64,000 nucleotides of DNA. Origin: Parapristionchus giblindavisi. Lineage: Eukaryota > Nematoda > Chromadorea > Rhabditida > Diplogasteridae. Shown piece after piece: positions 17,901 through 33,244 of the stretch. The number at the start of each line of letters is the position of its first letter. Within the stretch, counting starts at the first letter, position 1. The DNA lies in NCBI GenBank assembly GCA_943737045.1, contig CALSFV010000361.1:146501-210500 (forward strand), written 5' to 3'. The notes beneath the pieces were generated by a model. The model had not been told where the DNA came from and did not search any database. It saw nothing but the letters and a program-made list of their open reading frames with translations. The translations under genes were made by a program, and so were the position numbers.

Positions 17901-20900
17901 GTTCTGAATTTTGACATTTCAAAAGTAACGTAAATTTACCAGGTTCACGCTGAATATCAGACTATCAATTCAATATCCGGCGTTTGACCACTTGCTTATT
18001 ATTTTTAAATTAATCCACGATAATTGACGATTACAAAATATACTAATCAGAATGAATATCGACCGATGCTGGAATGATATAAAAATAATTATTGTCATAC
18101 TTGGACGTAAACCATTTTTTTTCCAAAATTCGATGCAGTTATCACCTTGTTCCCAGTTGTGTATTACTTAGTCCTACTAATACTTTATCAAGCATATCTA
18201 GAGCATGCTATTGTGAGTTTCACAGACCCGAGCTCCTGCCCAAAGAGCCTAGCCGGGGTTAGAACCAGACAGTGGTCATAGTCGAATCACTAGGGTCCAA
18301 GAAAAGCCTTATAATTCGCTTTAAACTTTATCTTTCTTTAATATCTTGAAATTTTTGGATAGCTCTGAAAAAAAGGAATGATAGTCTCTGTTAGAAATTT
18401 TCCATTTGGAGAATGCTGTCGAGAGTTCTGAATTTTGACATTTCAAAAGTGACGTAAATGTGCCAGGTTGACGATGAATATCAGACTATCAATTCAATAC
18501 CCGGCGTTTCACCACTTGATCACTATTTTAAAATTAATCCACAATACGTGACGATTACAAAACATATTAATCAGAATGAATATCGACCGATACTGGAATG
18601 AAATAAAAATAATTATTGTCATACTTGGACGTAAACCATTTTTTTCCAAAATTCGATGCAGTTATCACCCTGTTCCCAGTTGTGTATTACTTTGTCCTAC
18701 AAATACTTTATTAAGCATATCTAGAGGATGCTATTGTGAGTTTCACAGACCCGAGCTCCAGCCCAAAGAGCTCAGCCGGGGTCAGAACAAGACAGTGGTC
18801 ATTGCCGAATCACGAGAGTCCAAGAAAAGCCTTATAATTCGCTTTAAACTTTATCTTTCTTTAACATCTTAAGTTTTTTGGATAGCTCTGAAAAAAGGAA
18901 TGATAGTCTCTGTTAGAAATTGTCCATTTGGAGAATGCTGTCGAGAGTTCTGAATTTTGACATTTCAAAAGTAACGTAAATTTACCAGGATCACGCTGAA
19001 TATCAGACTATCAATTCAATACACGGCGTTTCACTACTTGATTATTATTTTTAAATTAATCCACGATAAGTTACAATTACAAAATATACTAATCAGAATG
19101 AATATCGACCGATACTGGAATGAAATAAAAATAATTATTGTCATACTTGGACGTAAACCATTTTTTTCCAAAATGTGATGCAGTTATCACCCTGTTCCCA
19201 GTTGTGTATTACTTTGCCTTACTGATACTTTATCAAGCACATCTAGTGCATGCAATTGTGAGCTTCACAGACCCGAGCTCCTGCCCAAAGAGCTTAGCCG
19301 GGGTCAGAACAAGACAGTGGTCATAGCCGAATCACGAGAGTCCAAGAAAAGACTTATAATTCGCTTCAAACTTTATCTTTCTTTAACATCTTAATTTTTT
19401 TCAGATAGCTCTGAAAAAAGGAATGATAGTCTCTGTTAGAAATTTTCCATTTGGAGAATGCTCTCGAGAGTTCTGAATTTTGACATTTCAAAAGTGACGT
19501 AAATTTACCAGGTTGACGCTGAATATCAGACTATCAATTCAATACCCGGCGTTTCACTACTTCCTTATTATTTTACATTAATCCACGATAATTGACGATT
19601 ACAAAATATACTAATCAGAATGAATATCGACCGATACTGGATTGAAATAAATATAATTCTTGTCATACTTGGACGTAAACTATTTTTTTTGCAAAATTCG
19701 ATGCAGTTATCACCCTGTTCCCAGTTGTGTATTACTTTGTCCTACTAATACTTTATCAAGCATATCTAGAGCATGCTATTGTGAGTTTCACAGACCCGAG
19801 CTCCTGCCCAAAGAGCTTAGCCGGGGTCAGAACAAGACAGTGGTCATAGCCGAATCACGAGAGTCCAAGAAAAGCCTTATAATTCGCTTTAAACTTTATC
19901 TTTCTTTAACATCTTAAGTTTTTTGGATAGCTCTGAAAAAAGGAATGATAGTCTCTGTTAGAAATTTTCCATTTGGAGAATGCTGTCGAGAGTTCTGAAT
20001 TTTGACATTTCAAAAGTAACGTAAATTTACCAGGTTCACGCTGAATATCAGACTATCAATTCAATATCCGGCGTTTGACCACTTGCTTATTATTTTTAAA
20101 TTAATCCACGATAATTGACGATTACAAAATATACTAATCAGAATGAATATCGACCGATGCTGGAATGATATAAAAATAATTATTGTCATACTTGGACGTA
20201 AACCATTTTTTTTCCAAAATTCGATGCAGTTATCACCTTGTTCCCAGTTGTGTATTACTTAGTCCTACTAATACTTTATCAAGCATATCTAGAGCATGCT
20301 ATTGTGAGTTTCACAGACCCGAGCTCCTGCCCAAAGAGCCTAGCCGGGGTTAGAACCAGACAGTGGTCATAGTCGAATCACTAGGGTCCAAGAAAAGACT
20401 TATAATTCGCTTCAAACTTTATCTTTCTTTAACATCTTAATTTTTTTCAGATAGCTCTGAAAAAAGGAATGATAGTCTCTGTTAGAAATTTTCCATTTGG
20501 AGAATGCTCTCGAGAGTTCTGAATTTTGACATTTCAAAAGTAACGTAAATTTACCAGGATCACGCTGAATATCAGACTATCAATTCAATACCCGGCGTTT
20601 CACTACTTGATTATTATTTTTAAATTAATCCACGATAAGTTACAATTACAAAATATACTAATCAGAATGAATATCGACCGATACTGGAATGAAATAAAAA
20701 TAATTATTGTCATACTTGGACGTAAACCATTTTTTTCCAAAATGTGATGCAGTTATCACCCTGTTCCCAGTTGTGTATTACTTTGCCTTACTGATACTTT
20801 ATCAAGCACATCTAGTGCATGCAATTGTGAGCTTCACAGACCCGAGCTCCTGCCCAAAGAGCTTAGCCGGGGTCAGAACAAGACAGTGGTCATAGCCGAA

Positions 20901-23100
20901 TCACGAGAGTCCAAGAAAAGACTTATAATTCGCTTCAAACTTTATCTTTCTTTAACATCTTAATTTTTTTCAGATAGCTCTGAAAAAAGGAATGATAGTC
21001 TCTGTTAGAAATTTTCCATTTGGAGAATGCTCTCGAGAGTTCTGAATTTTGACATTTCAAAAGTGACGTAAATTTACCAGGTTGACGCTGAATATCAGAC
21101 TATCAATTCAATACCCGGCGTTTCACTACTTCCTTATTATTTTACATTAATCCACGATAATTGACGATTACAAAATATACTAATCAGAATGAATATCGAC
21201 CGATACTGGATTGAAATAAATATAATTCTTGTCATACTTGGACGTAAACTATTTTTTTTGCAAAATTCGATGCAGTTATCACCCTGTTCCCAGTTGTGTA
21301 TTACTTTGTCCTACTAATACTTTATCAAGCATATCTAGAGCATGCTATTGTGAGTTTCACAGACCCGAGCTCCTGCCCAAAGAGCCTAGCCGGGGTTAGA
21401 ACCAGACAGTGGTCATAGTCGAATCACTAGGGTCCAAGAAAAGCCTTATAATTCGCTTTAAACTTTATCTTTCTTTAATATCTTGAAATTTTTGGATAGC
21501 TCTGAAAAAAAGGAATGATAGTCTCTGTTAGAAATTTTCCATTTGGAGAATGCTGTCGAGAGTTCTGAATTTTGACATTTCAAAAGTGACGTAAATGTGC
21601 CAGGTTGACGATGAATATCAGACTATCAATTCAATACCCGGCGTTTCACCACTTGATCACTATTTTAAAATTAATCCACAATACGTGACGATTACAAAAC
21701 ATATTAATCAGAATGAATATCGACCGATACTGGAATGAAATAAAAATAATTATTGTCATACTTGGACGTAAACCATTTTTTTCCAAAATTCGATGCAGTT
21801 ATCACCCTGTTCCCAGTTGTGTATTACTTTGTCCTACAAATACTTTATTAAGCATATCTAGAGCATGCTATTGTGAGTTTCACAGACCCGAGCTCCAGCC
21901 CAAAGAGCTCAGCCGGGGTCAGAACAAGACAGTGGTCATTGCCGAATCACGAGAGTCCAAGAAAAGCCTTATAATTCGCTTTAAACTTTATCTTTCTTTA
22001 ACATCTTAAGTTTTTTGGATAGCTCTGAAAAAAGGAATGATAGTCTCTGTTAGAAATTGTCCATTTGGAGAATGCTGTCGAGAGTTCTGAATTTTGACAT
22101 TTCAAAAGTAACGTAAATTTACCAGGATCACGCTGAATATCAGACTATCAATTCAATACCCGGCGTTTCACTACTTGATTATTATTTTTAAATTAATCCA
22201 CGATAAGTTACAATTACAAAATATACTAATCAGAATGAATATCGACCGATACTGGAATGAAATAAAAATAATTATTGTCACACTTGGACGTAAACCATTT
22301 TTTTATAAAATGTGATGCAGTTATCACCCTGTTCCCAGTTGTGTATTACTTTGCCTTACTGATACTTTATCAAGCACATCTAGTGCATGCAATTGTGAGC
22401 TTCACAGACCCGAGCTCCTGCCCAAAGAGCTTAGCCGGGGTCAGAACAAGACAGTGGTCATAGCCGAATCACGAGAGTCCAAGAAAAGACTTATAATTCG
22501 CTTCAAACTTTATCTTTCTTTAACATCTTAATTTTTTTCAGATAGCTCTGAAAAAAGGAATGATAGTCTCTGTTAGAAATTTTCCATTTGGAGAATGCTC
22601 TCGAGAGTTCTGAATTTTGACATTTCAAAAGTGACGTAAATTTACCAGGTTGACGCTGAATATCAGACTATCAATTCAATACCCGGCGTTTCACTACTTC
22701 CTTATTATTTTACATTAATCCACGATAATTGACGATTACAAAATATACTAATCAGAATGAATATCGACCGATACTGGATTGAAATAAATATAATTCTTGT
22801 CATACTTGGACGTAAACTATTTTTTTTGCAAAATTCGATGCAGTTATCACCCTGTTCCCAGTTGTGTATTACTTTGTCCTACTAATACTTTATCAAGCAT
22901 ATCTAGAGCATGCTATTGTGAGTTTCACAGACCCGAGCTCCTGCCCAAAGAGCTTAGCCGGGGTCAGAACAAGACAGTGGTCATAGCCGAATCACGAGAG
23001 TCCAAGAAAAGCCTTATAATTCGCTTTAAACTTTATCTTTCTTTAACATCTTAAGTTTTTTGGATAGCTCTGAAAAAAGGAATGATAGTCTCTGTTAGAA
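14930..23100. repeat. Higher-order block with six-monomer (3136-bp) period
   Basis: The same monomer variant (marked by ACAAATACTTTATTAAGC) appears in the units whose longest frames start at 15440, 18576 and 21713, spaced 3136 and 3137 bp, six monomers apart. Within the period, a two-monomer pair (1045 bp) is itself repeated (16002/17047 and 16524/17569). The third round is rearranged: the GATGCTGGAATGAT unit recurs after 2090 bp instead of 3135 bp. Confidence 0.75.
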
Positions 23101-26100
23101 ATTTTCCATTTGGAGAATGCTGTCGAGAGTTCTGAATTTTGACATTTCAAAAGTAACGTAAATTTACCAGGTTCACGCTAAATATCAGACTATCAATTCA
23201 ATACCCGGCGTTTCACTACTTGCTTATTATTTTTAAATTAATCCACGATAAGTTACGATTACAAAATATACTAATCAGAATGAATATCGACTTATACTGG
23301 AATGAAATAAAAATAATTATTGTCATACTTGGACGTAAACCATTTTTTCCAAAATGTGATGCAGTTATCACCCTGTTCCCAGTTGTGTATTGCTTTGCCT
23401 TACTGATACTTTATCAAGCACATCTAGTGCATGCAATTGTGAGCTTCACAGACCCGAGCTCCTGCCCAAAGAGCTTAGCCGGGGTCAGAACAAGACAGTG
23501 GTCATAGCCGAATCACGAGAGTCCAAGAAAAGACTTATAATTCGCTTCAAACTTTATCTTTCTTTAACATCTTAATTTTTTTCAGATAGCTCTAAAAAAG
23601 GAATGATAGTCTCTGTTAGAAATTTTCCATTTGGAGAATGCTCTCGAGAGTTCTGAATTTTGACATTTCAAAAGTGACGTAAATTTACCAGGTTGACGCT
23701 GAATATCAGACTATCAATTCAATACCCGGCGTTTCACTACTTGCTTATTATTTTTACATTAATCCACGATAATTGACGATTACAAAATATACTAATCAGA
23801 ATGAATATCGACCGATACTGGATTGAAATAAATATAATTATTGTCATACTTGGACGTAAACCATTTTTTTTCCAAAATTCGATGCAGTTATCACCCTGTT
23901 CCCAGTTGTGTATTACTTTGTCCTACTAATACTTTATCAAGCATATCTAGAGCATGCTATTGTGAGTTTCACAGACCCGAGCTCCTGCCCAAAGAGCTTA
24001 GCCGGGGTCAGAACCAGACAGTGGTCATAGTCGAATCACTAGGGTCCAAGAAAAGCCTTATAATTCGCTTTAAACTTTATCTTTCTTTAACATCTTAATT
24101 TTTTTCAGATAGCTCTAAAAAAGGAATGATAGTCTCTGTTAGAAATTTTCCATTTGGAGAATGCTCTCGAGAGTTCTGAATTTTGACATTTCAAAAGTGA
24201 CGTAAATTTACCAGGTTGACGCTGAATATCAGACTATCAATTCAATACCCGGCGTTTCACTACTTGCTTATTATTTTTACATTAATCCACGATAATTGAC
24301 GATTACAAAATATACTAATCAGAATGAATATCGACCGATACTGGATTGAAATAAATATAATTATTGTCATACTTGGACGTAAACCATTTTTTTTCCAAAA
24401 TTCGATGCAGTTATCACCCTGTTCCCAGTTGTGTATTACTTTGTCCTACTAATACTTTATCAAGCATATCTAGAGCATGCTATTGTGAGTTTCACAGACC
24501 CGAGCTCCTGCCCAAAGAGCTTAGCCGGGGTCAGAACCAGACAGTGGTCATAGTCGAATCACTAGGGTCCAAGAAAAGCCTTATAATTCGCTTTAAACTT
24601 TATCTTTCTTTAATATCTTAAAATTTTTGGATAGCTCTGAAAAAAGGAGTGATAGTCTCTGTTAGAAATTTTCCATTTGGAGAATGCTGTCGAGAGTTCT
24701 GAATTTTGACATTTCAAAAGTGACGTAAATTTACCAGGTTCACGCTGAATATCAGACTATCAATTCAATATCCGGCGTTTGACCACTTGCTTATTATTTT
24801 TTAATTAATCCACGATAATTGACGATTACAAAATATACTAATCAGAATGAATATCGACCGATGCTGGAATGATATAAAAATAATTATTGTCATACTTGGA
24901 CGTAAACCATTTTTTTTCCAAAATTCGATGCAGTTATCACCTTGTTCCCAGTTGTGTATTACTTAGTCCTACTAATACTTTATCAAGCATATCTAGAGCA
25001 TGCTATTGTGAGTTTCACAGACCCGAGCTCCAGCCCAAAGAGCTTAGCCGGGGTCAGAACAAGACAGTGGTCATAGCCGAATCACGAGAGTCCAAGAAAA
25101 GACTTATAATTCGCTTCAAACTTTATCTTTCTTTAACATCTTAATTTTTTTCAGATAGCTCTGAAAAAAGGAATGATAGTCTCTGTTAGAAATTTTCCAT
25201 TTGGAGAATGCTCTCGAGAGTTCTGAATTTTGACATTTCAAAAGTGACGTAAATTTACCAGGTTGACGCTGAATATCAGACTATCAATTCAATACCCGGC
25301 GTTTCACTACTTCCTTATTATTTTACATTAATCCACGATAATTGACGATTACAAAATATACTAATCAGAATGAATATCGACCGATACTGGATTGAAATAA
25401 ATATAATTATTGTCATACTTGGACGTAAACCATTTTTTTCCAAAATTCGATGCAGTTATCACCCTGTTCCCAGTTGTGTATTACTTTGTCCTACTAATAC
25501 TTTATCAAGCATATCTAGAGCATGATATTGTGAGTTTCACAGACCCGAGCTCCTGCCCAAAGAGCTTAGCCGGGGTCAGAACCAGACAGTGGTCATAGTC
25601 GAATCACTAGGGTCCAAGAAAAGCCTTATAATTCGCTTTAAACTTTATCTTTCTTTAATATCTTTAAATTTTTGGATAGCTCTGAAAAAAGGAGTGATAG
25701 TCTCTGTTAGAAATTTTCCATTTGGAGAATGCTCTCGAGAGTTCTGAATTTTGACATTTCAAAAGTGACGTAAATTTACCAGGTTCACGTTGAATATCAG
25801 ACTATCAATTCAATACCTGGCGTTTCACTACTTGCTTATTATTTGTACATTAATCCACGATAATTGACGATTACAAAACATATTAATCAGAATGAATATC
25901 GACCGATGCTGGAATGAAATAAAAATAATTATTGTCATACTTGGACGTAAACCATTTTTTTTCCAAAATTCGATGCAGTTATCACCCTGTTCCCAGTTGT
26001 GTATTACATTGTCCTACTAATACTTTATCAAGCATATCTAGAGCATGATATTGTGAGTTTCACAGACCCGAGCTCCTGCCCAAAGAGCTTAGCCGGGGTC

Positions 26101-29100
26101 AGAACCAGACAGTGGTCATAGTCGAATCACTAGGGTCCAAGAAAAGCCTTATAATTCGCTTTAAACTTTATCTTTCTTTAATATCTTAAAATTTTTGGAT
26201 AGCTCTGAAAAAGGAGTGATAGTCTCTGTTAGAAATTTTCCATTTGGAGAATGCTCTCGAGAGTTCTGAATTTTGACATTTCAAAAGTGACGTAAATTTA
26301 CCAGGTTCACGTTGAATATCAGACTATCAATTCAATACCTGGCGTTTCACTACTTGCTTATTATTTGTACATTAATCCACGATAATTGACGATCACAAAA
26401 CATATTAATCAGAATGAATATCGACCGATGCTGGAATGAAATAAAAATAATTATTGTCATACTTGGACGTAAACCATTTTTTTTTTCCAAAATTCGATGC
26501 AGTTATCACCCTGTTCCCAGTTGTGTATTACATTGTCCTACTAATACTTTATCAAGCATATCTAGAGCATGCTATTGTGAGTTTCACATACCCGAGCTCC
26601 TGCCCAAAGAGCTTAGCCGGGGTCAGAACCAGACAGTGGTCATAGTCGAATCACTAGGGTCCAAGAAAAGCCTTATAATTCGCTTTAAACTTTATCTTTC
26701 TTTAATATCTTGAAATTTTTGGATAGCTCTGAAAAAAGGAGTGATAGTCTCTGTTAGAAATTTTCCATTTGGAGAATGCTCTCGAGAGTTCTGAATTTTG
26801 ACATTTCAAAAGTGACGTAAATTTACCAGGTTCACGCTGAATATCAGACTATCAATTCAATACCCGGCGTTTCACTACTTGCTTATTATTTTTACATTAA
26901 TCCACGATAATTGACGATTACAAAATATACTAATCAGAATGAATATCGACCGATACTGGATTGAAATAAATATAATTATTGTCATACTTGGACGTAAACC
27001 ATTTTTTTTCCAAAATTCGATGCAGTTATCACCCTGTTCCCAGTTGTGTATTACTTTGCCTTACTGATACTTTATCAAGCACGTCTAGTGCATGCAATTG
27101 TGAGCTTCACAGACCCGAGCTCCTGCCCAAAGAGCTTAGCCGGGGTCAGAACAAGACAGTGGTCATAGCCGAATCACGAGAGTCCAAGAAAAGACTTATA
27201 ATTCGCTTCAAACTTTATCTTTCTTTAACATTTTAATTTTTTTCAGATAGCTCTGAAAAAAGGAATGATAGTCTCTGTTAGAAATTTTCCATTTGGAGAA
27301 TGCTCTCGAGAGTTCTGAATTTTGACATTTCAAAAGTGACGTAAATTTACCAGGTTGACGCTGAATATCAGACTATCAATTCAATACCCGTCGTTTCACT
27401 ACTTCCTTATTATTTTTACATTAATCCACGATAATTGACGATTACAAAATATACTAATCAGAATGAATATCGACCGATACTGGATTGAAATAAATATAAT
27501 TATTGTCATACTTGGACGTAAACCATTTTTTTCCAAAATTCGATGCAGTTATCACCCTGTTCCCAGTTGTGTATTACTTTGTCCTACTAATACTTTATCA
27601 AGCATATCTAGAGCATGATATTGTGAGTTTCACAGACCCGAGCTCCTGCCCAAAGAGCTTAGCCGGGGTCAGAACCAGACAGTGGTCATAGTCGAATCAC
27701 TAGGGTCCAAGAAAAGCCTTATAATTCGCTTTAAACTTTATCTTTCTTTAATATCTTTAAATTTTTGGATAGCTCTGAAAAAAGGAGTGATAGTCTCTGT
27801 TAGAAATTTTCCATTTGGAGAATGCTCTCGAGAGTTCTGAATTTTGACATTTCAAAAGTGACGTAAATTTACCAGGTTCACGTTGAATATCAGACTATCA
27901 ATTCAATACCTGGCGTTTCACTACTTGCTTATTATTTGTACATTAATCCACGATAATTGACGATTACAAAACATATTAATCAGAATGAATATCGACCGAT
28001 GCTGGAATGAAATAAAAATAATTATTGTCATACTTGGACGTAAACCATTTTTTTTCCAAAATTCGATGCAGTTATCACCCTGTTCCCAGTTGTGTATTAC
28101 ATTGTCCTACTAATACTTTATCAAGCATATCTAGAGCATGATATTGTGAGTTTCACAGACCCGAGCTCCTGCCCAAAGAGCTTAGCCGGGGTCAGAACCA
28201 GACAGTGGTCATAGTCGAATCACTAGGGTCCAAGCAAAGCCTTATAATTCGCTTTAAACTTTATCTTTCTTTAATATCTTTAAATTTTTGGATAGCTCTG
28301 AAAAAAGGAGTGATAGTCTCTGTTAGAAATTTTCCATTTGGAGAATGCTCTCGAGAGTTCTGAATTTTGACATTTCAAAAGTGACGTAAATTTACCAGGT
28401 TCACGTTGAATATCAGACTATCAATTCAATACCTGGCGTTTCACTACTTGCTTATTATTTGTACATTAATCCACGATAATTGACGATTACAAACATATTA
28501 ATCAGAATGAATATCGACCGATGCTGGAATGAAATAAAAATAATTATTGTCATACTTGGACGTAAACCATTTTTTTTCCAAAATTCGATGCAGTTATCAC
28601 CCTGTTCCCAGTTGTGTATTACATTGTCCTACTAATACTTTATCAAGCATATCTAGAGCATGATATTGTGAGTTTCACAGACCCGAGCTCCTGCCCAAAG
28701 AGCTTAGCCGGGGTCAGAACCAGACAGTGGTCATAGTCGAATCACTAGGGTCCAAGAAAAGCCTTATAATTCGCTTTAAACTTTATCTTTCTTTAATATC
28801 TTAAAATTTTTGGATAGCTCTGAAAAAGGAGTGATAGTCTCTGTTAGAAATTTTCCATTTGGAGAATGCTCTCGAGAGTTCTGAATTTTGACATTTCAAA
28901 AGTGACGTAAATTTACCAGGTTCACGTTGAATATCAGACTATCAATTCAATACCTGGCGTTTCACTACTTGCTTATTATTTGTACATTAATCCACGATAA
29001 TTGACGATTACAAAACATATTAATCAGAATGAATATCGACCGATGCTGGAATGAAATAAAAATAATTATTGTCATACTTGGACGTAAACCATTTTTTTTC

Positions 29101-32100
29101 CAAAATTCGATGCAGTTATCACCCTGTTCCCAGTTGTGTATTACATTGTCCTACTAATACTTTATCAAGCATATCTAGAGCATGCTATTGTGAGTTTCAC
29201 ATACCCGAGCTCCTGCCCAAAGAGCTTAGCCGGGGTCAGAACCAGACAGTGGTCATAGTCGAATCACTAGGGTCCAAGAAAAGCCTTATAATTCGCTTTA
29301 AACTTTATCTTTCTTTAATATCTTGAAATTTTTGGATAGCTCTGAAAAAAGGAGTGATAGTCTCTGTTAGAAATTTTCCATTTGGAGAATGCTCTCGAGA
29401 GTTCTGAATTTTGACATTTCAAAAGTGACGTAAATTTACCAGGTTCACGCTGAATATCAGACTATCAATTCAATACCCGGCGTTTCACTACTTGATTATT
29501 ATTTTTAAATTAATCCACGATAAGTTACGATAACAAAATATACTAATCAGAATGAATATCGACCGATACTGGAATGAAATAAAAATAATTATTGTCATAC
29601 TTGGACGTAAACCATTTTTTCCAAAATGTGATGCAGTTATCACCCTGTTCCCAGTTGTGTATTACTTTGCCTTACTGATACTTTATCAAGCACATCTAGT
29701 GCATGCAATTGTGAGCTTCACAGACCCGAGCTCCTGCCCAAAGAGCTTAGCCGGGGTCAGAACAAGACAGTGGTCATAGCCGAATCACGAGAGTCCAAGA
29801 AAAGACTTATAATTCGCTTCAAACTTTATCTTTCTTTAACATCTTAATTTTTTTCAGATAGCTCTGAAAAAAGGAATGATAGTCTCTGTTAGAAATTTTC
29901 CATTTGGAGAATGCTCTCGAGAGTTCTGAATTTTGACATTTCAAAAGTGACGTAAATTTACCAGGTTGACGCTGAATATCAGACTATCAATTCAATACCC
30001 GTCGTTTCACTACTTCCTTATTATTTTTACATTAATCCACGATAATTGACGATTACTAAATATACTAATCAGAATGAATATCGACCGATACTGGATTGAA
30101 ATAAATATAATTATTGTCATACTTGGACGTAAACCATTTTTTTCCAAAATTCGATGCAGTTATCACCCTGTTCCCAGTTGTGTATTACTTTGTCCTACTA
30201 ATACTTTATCAAGCATATCTAGAGCATGATATTGTGAGTTTCACAGACCCGAGCTCCTGCCCAAAGAGCTTAGCCGGGGTCAGAACCAGACAGTGGTCAT
30301 AGTCGAATCACTAGGGTCCAAGAAAAGCCTTTTAATTCGCTTTAAACTTTATCTTTCTTTAATATCTTTAAATTTTTGGATAGCTCTGAAAAAAGGAGTG
30401 ATAGTCTCTGTTAGAAATTTTCCATTTGGAGAATGCTCTCGAGAGTTCTGAATTTTGACATTTCAAAAGTGACGTAAATTTACCAGGTTCACGTTGAATA
30501 TCAGACTATCAATTCAATACCTGGCGTTTCACTGCTTGCTTATTATTTGTACATTAATCCACGATAATTGACGATTACAAAACATATTAATCAGAATGAA
30601 TATCGACCGATGCTGGAATGAAATAAAAATAATTATTGTCATACTTGGACGTAAACCATTTTTTTTCCAAAATTCGATGCAGTTATCACCCTGTTCCCAG
30701 TTGTGTATTACATTGTCCTACTAATACTTTATCAAGCATATCTAGAGCATGCTATTGTGAGTTTCACATACCCGAGCTCCTGCCCAAAGAGCTTAGCCGG
30801 GGTCAGAACCAGACAGTGGTCATAGTCGAATCACTAGGGTCCAAGAAAAGCCTTATAATTCGCTTTAAACTTTATCTTTCTTTAATATCTTGAAATTTTT
30901 GGATAGCTCTGAAAAAAAGGAATGATAGTCTCTGTTAGAAATTTTCCATTTGGAGAATGCTGTCGAGAGTTCTGAATTTTGACATTTCAAAAGTGACGTA
31001 AATGTGCCAGGTTGACGCTGAATATCAGACTATCAATTCAATACCCGGCGTTTCACCACTTGATCACTATTTTAAAATTAATCCACAATACGTGACGATT
31101 ACAAAACATATTAATCAGAATGAATATCGACCGATACTGGAATGAAATAAAAATAATTATTGTCATACTTGGACGTAAACCATTTTTTTCCAAAATTCGA
31201 TGCAGTTATCACCCTGTTCCCAGTTGTGTATTACTTTGTCCTACAAATACTTTATTAAGCATATCTAGAGCATGCTATTGTGAGTTTCACAGACCCGAGC
31301 TCCTGCCAAAAGAGCTTAGCCGGGGTCAGAACCAGACAGTGGTCATAGTCGAATCACTAGGGTCCAAGAAAAGCCTTATCTTTAAACTTTATCTTTCTTT
31401 AATATCTTAAAATTTTTGGATAGCTCTGAAAAAAGGAGTGATAGTCTCTGTTAGAAATTTTCCATTTGGAGAATGCTCTCGAGAGTTCTGAATTTTGACA
31501 TTTCAAAAGTGACGTAAATTTACCAGGTTCACGTTGAATATCAGACTATCAATTCAATACCTGGCGTTTCACTACTTGCTTATTATTTGTACATTAATCC
31601 ACGATAATTGACGATTACAAAACATATTAATCAGAATGAATATCGACCGATGCTGGAATGAAATAAAAATAATTATTGTCATACTTGGACGTAAACCATT
31701 TTTTTTCCAAAATTCGATGCAGTTATCACCCTGTTCCCAGTTGTGGATTACATTGTCCTACTAATACTTTATCAAGCATATCTAGAGCATGCTATTGTGA
31801 GTTTCACATACCCGAGCTCCTGCCCAAAGAGCTTAGCCGGGGTCAGAACCAGACAGTGGTCATAGTCGAATCACTAGGGTCCAAGAAAAGCCTTATAATT
31901 CGCTTTAAACTTTATCTTTCTTTAATATCTTGAAATTTTTGGATAGCTCTGAAAAAAGGAATGATAGTCTCTGTTAGAAATTTTCCATTTGGAGAATGCT
32001 GTCGAGAGTTCTGAATTTTGACATTTCAAAAGTGACGTAAATTTACCAGGTTCACGCTGAATATCAGACTATCAATTCAATACCCGGCGTTTGACCACTT

Positions 32101-33244
32101 GCTTATTATTTTTAAATTAATCCACGATAATTGACGATTACAAAATATACTAATCAGAATGAATATCGACCAATACTGGAATGAAATAAAAATAATTATT
32201 GTCATACTTGGACGTAAACCATTTTTTTCCAAAATTCGATGCAGTTATCACCCTGTTCCCAGTTGTGTATTACTTTGCCTTACTGATACTTTATCAAGCA
32301 CATCTAGTGCATGCAATTGTGAGTTTCACAGACCCGAGCTCCTGCCCAAAGAGCTTAGCCGGGGTTAGAACAAGACAGTGGTCATAGTCGAATCACGAAA
32401 GTCCAAGAAAAGCCTTATAATTCGCTTTAAACTTTATCTTTCTTTAACATCTTAAGTTTTTTTTGGATAGCTCTGAAAAAAGGAATGATAGTCTCTGTTA
32501 GAAATTTTCCATTTGGAGAATGCTCTCGAGAGTTCTGAATTTTGACATTTCAAAAGTGACGTAAATTTACCAGGTTCACGCTGAATATCAGACTATCAAT
32601 TCAATACCCGGCGTTTCACTACTTCCTTATTATTTTTACATTAATCCACGATAATTGACGATTACAAAATATACTAATCAGAATGAATATCGACCGATAC
32701 TGGATTGAAATAAATATAATTATTGTCATACTTGGACGTAAACCATTTTTTTCCAAAATTCGATGCAGTTATCACCCTGTTCCCAGTTGTGTATTACTTT
32801 GTCCTACTAATACTTTATCAAGCATATCTAGAGCATGATATTGTGAGCTTCACACACCCGAGCTCCTGCCCAAAGAGCTTAGCCGGGGTCAGAACCAGAC
32901 AGTGGTCATAGTCGAATCACTAGGGTCCAAGAAAAGCCTTATAATTCGCTTTAAACTTTATCTTTCTTTAATATCTTAAAATTTTTGGATAGCTCTGAAA
33001 AAAGGAGTGATAGTCTCTGTTAGAAATTTTCCATTTGGAGAATGCTCTCGAGAGTTCTGAATTTTGACATTTCAAAAGTGACGTAAATTTACCAGGTTCA
33101 CGTTGAATATCAGACTATCAATTCAATACCTGGCGTTTCACTACTTGCTTATTATTTGTACATTAATCCACGATAATTGACGATTACAAAACATATTAAT
33201 CAGAATGAATATCGACCGATGCTGGAATGAAATAAAAATAATTA